A DNA stretch of 64,000 bases from Brevibacillus daliensis (GTDB lineage Bacteria > Bacillota > Bacilli > Brevibacillales > Brevibacillaceae), in contig NZ_JAJISB010000014.1 of the NCBI RefSeq assembly GCF_021245735.1, forward strand, positions 1 through 64,000, written 5' to 3'. The notes beneath the pieces are model-generated. The model did not search any database, was not told the DNA's origin, and saw only the letters and a list, made by a program, of their open reading frames with translations. The translations under genes and the position numbers were made by a program. Of this stretch, positions 24,925 to 33,700 are shown one piece after another (positions within the stretch are counted from its first letter, which is position 1; each line of letters opens with the position of its first letter).

Positions 24925-25205
24925 CCTTCTACCTAAAGCTACTCTTTAGAATACATACAATAACAATGTTGAAAAAAAGAATGTTGAAAATAGTGAAATG
25001 GTTACATCAAGAATGATACTTTAGAGAACCACTTACAATAATTGTATTTTTATGTAATTTAAAGTCTGATTTTTTTATATTCATTTAATATTTTTAATTA
25101 AATTAACAAAGTTATAAAACTATCAAAAATGGCTACAATGATTACTAGATTTCTCGAGTGAATTAATATGTTTGCACTATGCTTATTCGCGTAAGGTGGG
25201 TTGAA
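24925..25205. other. AT-rich intergenic region before the recombinase gene
   Basis: Very AT-rich, with runs of A and T and no reading frame of merit. It probably holds the promoter of the recombinase gene, but I could not single out one convincing -35/-10 pair. Confidence 0.4.
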
Positions 25206-26072
25206 ATGATGGTATTAATCAGCACAGTTCAAACCTTTCTTGACTATATGTTGTCTATTGGTCGGAGTGAAGAAACCATAAGTGGTTATCGAAAAGATTT
25301 GGTTTTTTTTACTCGCTTTCTAGAAGATAAATATAACTGTGAGGCCTATATCGATGAAGTAACTGTCACTGATATTGAAGATTATCTCTTTTATTTAAAA
25401 GTAAAGCGTGGTTATGCCCCAGCAAGCAGGCTTCGTAATCTACATACCCTGCGTTCTTTTTTCGCCTATGCCTGTAAAAAGGAACTGATTGTACGAAATG
25501 TCGCATTATCTGTGGAAAAGATCAAGGTTCAACAAAAGGAAAGAGTCTATCTAACTGAGGATGAAGTAGAGAAATTGGTCCATTCTATTACTCACGAACT
25601 CATTCGTCTAGTCGTTATTGTCTTGTATATGACTGGTTTACGTATTTCAGAATGTCTGAATCTTACTGTAAACGACGTCAATCTAGAAGATAAACTGATC
25701 CAGGTAATTGCAGGGAAAGGAAACAAGGACCGAATTATCCCTATTTCCAGTCGATTACTCCCACTGCTTGAAGACTATCTTATGTTCAAACGGCCAAATA
25801 CCAGCTCTCCTCTCTTTTTTTGCACAAAAAAAACTGGAATGTTATCTCCAGTCTATGTGAACAAAGAAATATCAGATGCTGTAAAAAGGCTAGGGTGGAG
25901 AAAGAAAGTAACTGCCCATATTTTGCGTCATAGCTTTGCCAGTCAGTTAGTGAAAAACGACGTTAATCTGGTGCAAATTCAGAAATTATTAGGACATTCA
26001 TCTCTGAATGTTACGAGTATCTATACCCATACCAATCTAGATCAACTGACAGAAGCAATTAATACGTTATAA
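25206..26072 (+). CDS. Tyrosine site-specific recombinase (XerC/D-like)
   Basis: The 288-residue protein has a SAM-like N-terminal DNA-binding domain (VQTFLDYMLSIGRSEETISGYRKDL) and a full catalytic domain. The catalytic set is Arg in TGLRISEC, Lys in GKGNKDR, His-x-x-Arg in HILRHSF, His in LLGHSS and the nucleophile Tyr in IYTHTN. The ATG at 25206 follows AAGGTGGG at 6 nt; ATGs or other starts further upstream have none. It is distinct from housekeeping XerC/XerD by context, lying between the silent cassette and the S-layer operon. It is the best candidate for mediating the inversion proposed here. Confidence 0.92.
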   Translation: MMVLISTVQTFLDYMLSIGRSEETISGYRKDLVFFTRFLEDKYNCEAYIDEVTVTDIEDYLFYLKVKRGYAPASRLRNLHTLRSFFAYACKKELIVRNVALSVEKIKVQQKERVYLTEDEVEKLVHSITHELIRLVVIVLYMTGLRISECLNLTVNDVNLEDKLIQVIAGKGNKDRIIPISSRLLPLLEDYLMFKRPNTSSPLFFCTKKTGMLSPVYVNKEISDAVKRLGWRKKVTAHILRHSFASQLVKNDVNLVQIQKLLGHSSLNVTSIYTHTNLDQLTEAINTL

Positions 26073-26126
26073 ACATAGAGACAATCGGTTGTAAATAAAC
26101 GATATATTTTCGTAGGAGTGTGTAAG

Positions 26127-26939
26127 TTGGAACAATCTACTGATAAAAAACCGATTTATGATGATCGCGTGCAACTAATCTTGCGCAGTATGGTAGAAGG
26201 AAAAACCAGAGATCAGCTAGCTTTGGAGCTAGGACATAAAAGCTACAAGACACTAGACATTTATATGCGCCGCAAGAACTTCATGTGGGATCGTGATCGG
26301 CAGAGCTATGTACCTATCTACAACCGCTTGGATCATTACGATTCAGGTAAAGAGGTCTTCAGTTCTTCTAAGCTATCTACCATAATCTCTTTGTTCAACA
26401 AGGAAGATGCTGATGCGAAAACGATAGCAAAACGATTAGGCTTTACCAATCATCGTGAAATGGCTACTTACATGAAGTCCAAAGGATACGTATGGTCAGC
26501 CGAAAAGAAGAACTATCAAAAAATGCTTGGTAAGGTACAGGAAGAAAGAGAAGTTATTCAGGACATTCCTGCTGTGGAAAAAGATGAAATCTCACCTGAG
26601 CCACTACAAGCCCTTCCAGCGAGTGTAAAGACAGGACGGTTAGGTACAGATCATCTAGGTGATTACATTCCGCTATTGGAGCTTCTAGACCGTAATAGAG
26701 ATCGCTTGATTGATCTGATCGTCCCGGGGTCTGAAACAGGTAAAGTACCTCGCTATGCTGTTCCAGGAATTTTTGTAACCAAATCGGTTCATATGACTAA
26801 TACTTTGGATCAGTTAGTGCGAGAATACAGCAAGGAGAAGAATATTAGTCAGCGCGATATTTTTGCCGTTGCCTTGATTGAATTCTTTCAGAGGTACGGG
26901 TATGAGAGAGAGATGGAGACTTTGTTAGGGAAAAGGTAG
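26127..26939 (+). CDS. Protein with duplicated helical motif, partner gene of the recombinase
   Basis: I do not recognise this 270-residue family. It has two tandem copies of a ~45-residue unit: RDQLALELGHKSYKTLDIYM ending MWDRDRQSY, and AKTIAKRLGFTNHREMATYM ending VWSAEKKNY. Each looks like a helix-turn-helix plus a WxxxxxxY tail. A polar linker and a C-terminal helical region (LDQLVREYSKEKNISQRDIFAVALIEFFQRYG) resembling ribbon-helix-helix proteins follow. The TTG start lies 8 nt after AGGAG; a GTG overlaps that site. It sits 54 nt after the recombinase and may be a DNA-binding accessory; that role is inference. Confidence 0.75.
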   Translation: MEQSTDKKPIYDDRVQLILRSMVEGKTRDQLALELGHKSYKTLDIYMRRKNFMWDRDRQSYVPIYNRLDHYDSGKEVFSSSKLSTIISLFNKEDADAKTIAKRLGFTNHREMATYMKSKGYVWSAEKKNYQKMLGKVQEEREVIQDIPAVEKDEISPEPLQALPASVKTGRLGTDHLGDYIPLLELLDRNRDRLIDLIVPGSETGKVPRYAVPGIFVTKSVHMTNTLDQLVREYSKEKNISQRDIFAVALIEFFQRYGYEREMETLLGKR

Positions 26940-26970
26940 GGCGTATAGACTCCTAGATTGGCATAAGATA

Positions 26971-27007
26971 AGCGAAAAAGGGTGAGTTATCCTTTTTCGC
27001 TTTTTTG
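26971..27007 (+). terminator. Terminator after the recombinase-partner gene
   Basis: AGCGAAAAAGG and CCTTTTTCGCT form a perfect 11-bp stem with a 9-nt loop, followed by six T. It ends the plus-strand two-gene unit 31 nt after the stop. Confidence 0.88.
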
Positions 27008-27051
27008 ATTTGGAAAATGACAAGTAAGCATTGTCTTTTTGCATCTCCTTT

Positions 27052-27840
27052 CTACAATAATAGAATTGCTCTCCCTTTCTCTTCTTTACTTGTATGAATG
27101 TAGTAGTAAGCCGTCGTTTGTATATGTCCATGCCCTGCTAACTTGCTCACAGTGGTGAGTTCTACACCTTTTTTTAACAGTCTCGTGCAGAAGGTGTGAC
27201 GAAATTTATGAGGATACATGCGTAATCCTAGTCGCTTACCCAATCCTTCTAACATCGTGTTGACAGCATCTTTGTGCAATTTAGAAGAACGCTGACTTAA
27301 CAAAAGATAAGGGCTATCTTGGTGTTTACTTTCCTGTCGATCCGTTTTCATATGCTCCTTGATTAGTTCCATAAGATCGGGACGTATGGGTATCTCACGA
27401 TACTTCCCACCTTTTCCTGTTACCTGAAGATTGCTGGTAAGGAAGTCTATGTCACTGAGTTGGATGCCACACAATTCACTCACACGGACACCCGTGTACA
27501 AAAGCAACCAGATGATGAGATGGTTTCTTAGGCTGACCTTGATTCTGTCTTTCCGCAATGTAACCACTTGATCATTGGTCAGTCTGCGATCAATCAGAAA
27601 CAGATTGAATGCTTGAAGGGAGTTAATTTTCTTATTGATCGTTGCTACCGCATACTTGTTTTCCATCAGGTGGTTTTTGTAACTGGAGACATAAAAACGT
27701 TTCAGGTCAGTTAGTTGCTCCACACCCATCTCTATCAGGTACACAGAAAAAGCTCTCACGTCACCAACATAGGATTCAATTGTTTTTGGTGCGATTCCAT
27801 TTTCAACTAAATACTGCTCAAATTCTTCGATTGGGTTCAT
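27052..27840 (-). CDS. Tyrosine recombinase with an internal deletion, possibly inactive
   Basis: This 262-residue integrase-family protein keeps the catalytic set: Arg in TGVRVSELC, Lys in TGKGGKYR, His-x-x-Arg in HKFRHTF, His in LAGHGHIQ and Tyr in AYYYIHTS. Compared with its neighbour at 25206-26072, about 22 residues are missing exactly where the N-terminal domain joins the catalytic domain: KIKV-to-LIRL spans a YLTEDEVEKL helix there, but here DRIKV runs straight into SLRNHLIIW. The frame is kept. The ATG at 27840 follows GGGGAGGG at 7 nt. It converges with the plus-strand recombinase unit. Confidence 0.82.
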   Translation of the reverse strand: MNPIEEFEQYLVENGIAPKTIESYVGDVRAFSVYLIEMGVEQLTDLKRFYVSSYKNHLMENKYAVATINKKINSLQAFNLFLIDRRLTNDQVVTLRKDRIKVSLRNHLIIWLLLYTGVRVSELCGIQLSDIDFLTSNLQVTGKGGKYREIPIRPDLMELIKEHMKTDRQESKHQDSPYLLLSQRSSKLHKDAVNTMLEGLGKRLGLRMYPHKFRHTFCTRLLKKGVELTTVSKLAGHGHIQTTAYYYIHTSKEEKGRAILLL

Positions 27841-28239
27841 ACCATTTCCCTCCCCTAACACATTCCTAACGTATTCCAAAACAAAATACCCTCCATCATC
27901 TTGGTAGGGAGGCTAAGAAAAAGCATATAAAACAACTCCTTCCATTGTTCATTCAAGGAAATAATATATGCTTCACTTTTAGCTTATTTCGAAACAAACA
28001 GGGGTGATTTAACTTGTTGAACGGATCACAACTTAGGTAAGGTTGCGTATGGAAATGACTACTAGGTTTCGAGGGGTGTTGCTGTAACTAGCCGCAATTT
28101 TTATATTCTTCAGTAAGAGTACCAAAGTATTAAGACTTTCCGCTTGTTGGCGTGCTTGGAAAGTATTTTTCCAATCGAATATAAGTGGTTTTTTCAGTGA
28201 ACTGAATCAGAGTTTTACAGTAAGTTGATGGGACAAATA
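27841..28239. other. Intergenic region between the second recombinase and the S-layer operon
   Basis: About 400 bp with no convincing gene. It contains a hairpin ACTTTCC/GGAAAGT near 28134-28163. Recombinase promoter and any recombination sites would lie here, but none could be identified. Confidence 0.4.
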
Positions 28240-28274
28240 AAAAAAGACCCCGTACACATTTCTGTGTATAGGGT
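28240..28274 (-). terminator. Terminator of the S-layer operon
   Basis: On the minus strand ACCCTATACACA and TGTGTACGGGGT pair around a GAAA tetraloop (one mismatch), followed by seven T after one C. It lies about 50 nt after the stop of the second S-layer gene. Confidence 0.85.
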
Positions 28275-28326
28275 ACAGTTTCTGCTTTCTATCGCCCGCG
28301 TTATTTGAGCTTATTAAGAAAGTGTT

Positions 28327-30585
28327 TTACTTTTTAACAGGTACACCAACAATAGCCTTCAACTCATTTGTATTTACATCAGTAATATTGTTATCCTTTT
28401 TGATGTTTACTACCACTACAGCAGATTCAAATTCATCTGCTGATACAAAATCGTCACCAGTAGTTGTTACTAGTTTAATAGTATTAGTAGCTACATCAAT
28501 CTCAGCGATAGGAGCAAGTGATGCTTTTGTACCATCAACCAGTACTTCAATACCTGCTACTACATCATTAGTTACAATGTTTTCAGAGAAAGTAAGAACG
28601 ATCTCGCTTGCACCGTTAAATTGAGCTTTAGCAATAGTTGGAGCAACATTCTCTTTGAAATCGCCAGTGTAAGTGTATGCTTTTGCCAAAGCCACACCAT
28701 TTTTGGCTTTTACATTTTTACTGATCTCTAAGTCGTAAGCACCATCAAATTCAATGGCTTTATCATTTAGAGTCAGTTCAACCACGTTTTCCTCTTCTAT
28801 AAAGATTGCTTTATCAAATACTTTCTTACCACTCACTGTGTAATTATTTACATCAAGGGCAGATTGTCCCATAGGAATGGTGTACTCTACACGTACCGCT
28901 TTATTGGTGATTTCAACCTTATCATTACCGGTTCCTGCATCAACTTTAATTGCAGGTACAGAAGAATCTACAGATTTTGCAATGTCAAATGTAAGTTTCA
29001 AATCCTCTTGAAGGCCTGGGCCAAATACAGCTTTAGGTACGCTTACTTCGTATTTACCAACAATAGGAGTTAGAACTTTAATTTTTACTACCTTCGCGTT
29101 TGCTCCATCCAGTGATAGGTTTCCTGAAACAGGATAGTTGACTGCTTTCACTACATTTTCTGGGGTAGTTACTTTACCGATGATGTCGCCAGTTAGGGAA
29201 GTAGCAAGAGTTACATCATTCTTGAAAGTAAGCTTAACGATAGTATCGGTGCCATCTTTCACAACTTCTGTTTTATCGACAGTCGGAATAATATCACCAA
29301 ACACTACGTTTGAAGTGAAACTATCTCCATCATTGCCAGCCAAATCTTTATAAGCAGATACAGTAACTGCTTTAACTCCAGCTGCATTAACACCGGAAAC
29401 TGTTAAAGTTACAATGTTAGTCTTAGAATCATAGGCTTGTGCATCTACAGTAACTCCAACTGCATTCAATGTGAGGTAGTTAGGAATTTGAGGTGTACCT
29501 TGATTCTTAATTGGTTCGCTAAACTTAATTTCGACTTTATTAAAACCAACTGCTTTAACAGAAGTAACTTCTGGATTAATTGCATCAACCACAGTTGATT
29601 TCACAGTAACTTCCAATGGATTTGGGTTAACCAAGTTGTTGCTCCAGTCTTTAGCACCAAGAATAACTACACGGTATTCTTTATTCGCAGCAAGACCAGC
29701 CAACTCAATGCCTTTTCCATCAGCAGTCAGTTGAGAATTAACTGTTTGAACTTCGCTACCATCAGCAAATACTTTTACTGTACCGGCAGCAAGAGGTTGC
29801 AATTCTTCAGTGAAGTTAACTACAGCCACACCAGATTGTGGATATTTTACATCAACAAGAGCAGGTTTTACAGTATCACTAAAAGAAATGGTTTTAGTAA
29901 ACTTAGGAGATTTTACTTCCGCATCTGCTTTAGACTGAATTTCATCCACTGTTACTACAAAAGTTGTGCCGTTAGCAATAGGATTTGTCAACGTAATTAC
30001 AAGTGTTTTGTTGTCGTCTTTAAGATCATAACCATTCGCAATTACTGGATTTGTACCAAGCCCTACAATAGTATAGTTTGCTACATCTTTAGCTTCAGTT
30101 GCATCAACTTCTTGGCTAAATTTAATTTCTAGTTTTTTAGCGTTAATAGCACTTACGCTTTCAACTTTCAAATCACCAGCAGGAGTTTCGTCTTGCTCAG
30201 GAACTTTTACTTTATCAGTAGCAGCAGTACCATCTGGGTTTACTGCGAAGAAACCTTGTTCTCCACCGATTGCATCAAAAGCAGCTCCTGTAGCTGGTTT
30301 GAAAGCAGATGCGCTACTGGTATTGCCTGCATCTAAAGCAGCTTCCATATCTTGAAGAGTAGCTACTCTATTTTGGTTATCTACGAATAGAATTTGGTTT
30401 TTACCCAAAGCTGGTAATTCTGATGCAAATTTAGCAGCAGCTGCTTTGTTAATTAGAGCATCGCCGCTGTAATATTTATCTACATCGCCACCTAGGTAGA
30501 AACCTGTGGATGCTGCAAATGCAGAAGTTGCCATGCTAGTAACAAGTGCTGTAGATAGCACTGATAGGACTACTTTTTTATTCAC
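28327..30585 (-). CDS. S-layer / outer-wall-type surface protein with Ig-like domains
   Basis: This 752-residue protein has a typical signal peptide (MNKKVVLSVLSTALVTSMATSAFA, cut before AST) and a ~115-residue N-terminal region unique in the window. From about residue 141 it has a series of Ig-like beta domains, opening VESVSAINAKKLEIKF, then VKAVGFNKVEIKFSEPI, AQFNGASEIVLTFSENI and others. No SLH motif is present, so it would sit on or within the layer formed by its upstream partner. The GTG start follows GGAGGGG. By position it corresponds to the outer wall protein gene of the B. brevis cwp operon. Its domain start carries the 23-nt block shared with the silent cassette. Confidence 0.85.
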   Translation of the reverse strand: MNKKVVLSVLSTALVTSMATSAFAASTGFYLGGDVDKYYSGDALINKAAAAKFASELPALGKNQILFVDNQNRVATLQDMEAALDAGNTSSASAFKPATGAAFDAIGGEQGFFAVNPDGTAATDKVKVPEQDETPAGDLKVESVSAINAKKLEIKFSQEVDATEAKDVANYTIVGLGTNPVIANGYDLKDDNKTLVITLTNPIANGTTFVVTVDEIQSKADAEVKSPKFTKTISFSDTVKPALVDVKYPQSGVAVVNFTEELQPLAAGTVKVFADGSEVQTVNSQLTADGKGIELAGLAANKEYRVVILGAKDWSNNLVNPNPLEVTVKSTVVDAINPEVTSVKAVGFNKVEIKFSEPIKNQGTPQIPNYLTLNAVGVTVDAQAYDSKTNIVTLTVSGVNAAGVKAVTVSAYKDLAGNDGDSFTSNVVFGDIIPTVDKTEVVKDGTDTIVKLTFKNDVTLATSLTGDIIGKVTTPENVVKAVNYPVSGNLSLDGANAKVVKIKVLTPIVGKYEVSVPKAVFGPGLQEDLKLTFDIAKSVDSSVPAIKVDAGTGNDKVEITNKAVRVEYTIPMGQSALDVNNYTVSGKKVFDKAIFIEEENVVELTLNDKAIEFDGAYDLEISKNVKAKNGVALAKAYTYTGDFKENVAPTIAKAQFNGASEIVLTFSENIVTNDVVAGIEVLVDGTKASLAPIAEIDVATNTIKLVTTTGDDFVSADEFESAVVVVNIKKDNNITDVNTNELKAIVGVPVKK
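30144..30166 (-). repeat. 23-nt crossover block, copy 2 (expressed S-layer gene)
   Basis: On the minus strand this matches 22 of 23 nt of the block at 23115-23137, in the opposite orientation. Its core has near-symmetrical 9-nt arms, GTTGAAAGC and GCTATTAAC (7 of 9 paired), around a 6-nt spacer GTAAGT, the layout of a tyrosine-recombinase core site. Confidence 0.7.
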
Positions 30586-30668
30586 TTACTACCCCTCCAA
30601 ACAGAATTGTTGTTGGAAATCTATTTTTCTGTAAATTCATATATTGTAATACCTGTAAATCACTAGGC

Positions 30669-30695
30669 AGATCAGAGGATATTATCCTCTGATCT
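30669..30695 (-). other. Intercistronic hairpin between the two S-layer genes
   Basis: AGATCAGAGGAT and ATCCTCTGATCT form a perfect 12-bp stem with a 3-nt loop, 26 nt after the first gene's stop. No T-run follows, so it is more likely to stabilise the upstream mRNA or partly reduce read-through than to terminate fully. Confidence 0.75.
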
Positions 30696-30721
30696 GATTC
30701 GTGATTAATATAGTTTTTTAC

Positions 30722-33700
30722 TTATTTGCTCTCAACAATTTTAACATCTTCTTCATGAATCTTTTCAGATCCTTTATAAACAGTTACAGTTGCTTTAGTT
30801 TCTAGAGCTGCACCAGCATCGCTCCAGATACCAGCAGAGAACTTAGCATCTTTTACATCAACTGTTTTAGTTACAGAACCTACTTTAATAGTAACAGAGG
30901 TACCTTCTGCAGCCTTACCAGTCAATTCCCCTGCAATACCGTATAGGTACAGTCCACCTGCATATTTTTCATAAGTGTTGTTAGTGAAGTCGATATATTC
31001 TGGGTCTGGATCAACTGGGCCTGGTTTACCATCCAAGAATTTCTTCATATCCCAATCTTTTTCATCCACTTCAGATTCGTCAGTAACGATCAATACGAAT
31101 TCAAGAACTTCATCATCTTCTCCAGAGAATACGAATGCATAGTCGTCTTCGTTAATTTGACCAACTTCTTCACCATCAATATCGAGGTAAATAGTGTCAG
31201 AATCTGTACGATATTCTTCTTTACCAAAATGGATAATTTTACCTTTAATGTCATCAACAAAGATTGGTGCTTTAACAGTCAAATCTGCTTTAGCAGCATC
31301 ATCATCAAGTCTCATATCTGGTGCATCAGGTTTAGTGCTTACTAGTTTGTAGATGTCATCTTCATCAATTTCATCTTCGTTAGTAGCAGTGAAGCGGACG
31401 AAATGGTCTCTGAACTGTGCAGGTTTGTCTCCTTCATATTTGAACTTCTTGGAAACCCATTTGCCATCCTCATCAAGGTAGTTCATTTCTAGGTAATCTT
31501 TACCATTATTGTAAGTAGCGCCTGTTACAAAACCGAATTCGCTAGTGCTAGCTAGGCTATCAGCATCCAATACGAATGCTGCATCTAGTTCAGAGCCATC
31601 AACCAATGCCCATACAGTAGCTTTTTTCTCAGCGATGCTTTTCCATTTAAGCATTTTAACATTGGTATACTCGTCGTCTGCTGCTTTGAATCTTGTTAAG
31701 TCAAAGAATGATGCGTCAGAAGCTAGATCGTAAGTTTTGCTACCGATTGTTACACGGTTTTTGTCTTTGTTGGAGTTATCTCTCCAGTTTTTAACTTCTT
31801 TAAGATCACTGGAATCAACTAGACGAACTTCTTTAACTTTGTCATCAGCGTCGAACTCAACTTTAACTACTACTGGTTGGTCTGCAGAGATTTGAAGTTT
31901 ATCAACATCATTTTTGCCAAATTTATTACCTTTAGCATCACGGATGTCAGATGGATCAAGTTCTAGTTTTTTCTTTTTACCTTTTTCAGTTACGACCGTG
32001 AATACATATTCATTGTTGATTTTGTCGTACTGAGCAGATCTGGAAACAACTGCAGTTTGTTTGCGAGCGTTAGCTTCCAATGCTTCGATATGACGAACAG
32101 TACCAGCTGAATCTAAGAAGAGTTTTACGTTAGTGCCGTCAAGAGATTTGATCTCGTCGTTAGTAATTTCGTTAACAGCATCTTTCTTCTCATCATATTT
32201 GTAAGAAGCTTTGTTTAATTTGTAATCTTTACCGTTGATTCTGATTCTGTTTTTCTTAGCATCAGTATACAGTTTAACTTCTTCAACTTTACCTTCAATC
32301 ATAGTACGGTTAGCGAAAATAAGAAGTTTGTCTTTGTCTCCATCAGGACGGTATGCAGAGTACGTATCGTTTTCTTTCAGGTCAGCCAGTTTAGCTGGTT
32401 TTCCATCCAAGAATACCAAGTAATCTTTGCCTTCTTCTAAATCTTTCAGAGATAGATCTTTACCAACTAGGGTTTTGATTTCTTTCGTAGATACAGATTT
32501 AACTGTTTCAGAACCAAATTTGTTTTCTACCCAGTTTCTGTCAACAGTTTTGTCGTCAACGATGTACAGATAGCTAACTTTACCCTTTTGGTCAAGAACA
32601 ACTTTGATGGAGTACTCATCAAGGTATTTAACCATTCCTTTTAGGGCTTCAGCAACTTTTTTCTCGCTATCACCAATGCGTTGGTAGTTGTAAGTCAAAG
32701 TTACGTCTTTAGCTAGATCGTATTTTTTACCGTTAACTAACTCGACAGATACGTCTCCATCATCAAGAGCGTCAGCTAGATCAGCTTCTTTAACGTCATC
32801 TTTTACTTCTTTGCTCTTGATATATAGGGAATCCAAACGATCTTTAACAACTGTTTCGGATTCAGAATCTTCCATCCAAATTACAGTGTTATCACGGTTT
32901 TTAACCCATACTTGTACGTGTTGACCAATGAAGTCGTTTGCGTTGATTCCTTCAGTAACAACGTATTTTGTTTTGTTGAATGCGTTAGATCCAGTAAATT
33001 CAACTTCGTTAGCAGCCAATTTACCAAGACCGATAACTGGTACGTTAGTTACAACTGGAAGATCTTCTGGTTTGTTGTTACCAGTTTGAGTCCATTTTGT
33101 ATCATAAACGTTAACTTGTAGGTACTCGTTCAACAGGTTACGACCTTTAAGGATTTGGAAGTCGTTGTTAGTACCCCAAGAGCTTTGTTTTGCAATGTCA
33201 ACAGTTAGAGAGTTGTCAAGCATTTTGAAAATGTCGCCACGAGTAGCAGCTTTGTTAGGGTCGATAGACACACCTTGAGAGATTCCAAGTTCGGAAGCTA
33301 CAGCGATGTGGCTGTTAGGCCATTCGCCTTTTTGTTGTGCGTATAGGTCATAACCTAGTGCACGAACCATCATAGTTACTGCTTGTGCATAGTTAACATC
33401 GTTGTTAGGTTTGAATGTTTTGTCAGCATAACCAACGATCAATTTTTCGTTAACTGCGATGCTTACCCAACCTTTGAACCAGTCAGATGCAGTAACGTCT
33501 TTGAAGTAAGGAACGAAAGTAGCGTTTTGAGCTGCTTCAGCTTTTCCTACAGAACGAACCATGATAGTCGCGAATTCAGCGCGAGTAATCGTTTTGTCAA
33601 GTTGAAGATCTCCTGTCTCATTACCTTTGATTAGGCCAAGAGCAGACAAACGTTGTACTACTTTCTCCATTTGTGGATCCAATTTTACAGGTGTTGCCGC

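Noticed and set aside
25179-25205. Earlier start for the plus-strand recombinase
   Set aside because: No ribosome site precedes it, whereas AAGGTGGG is placed correctly for 25206.
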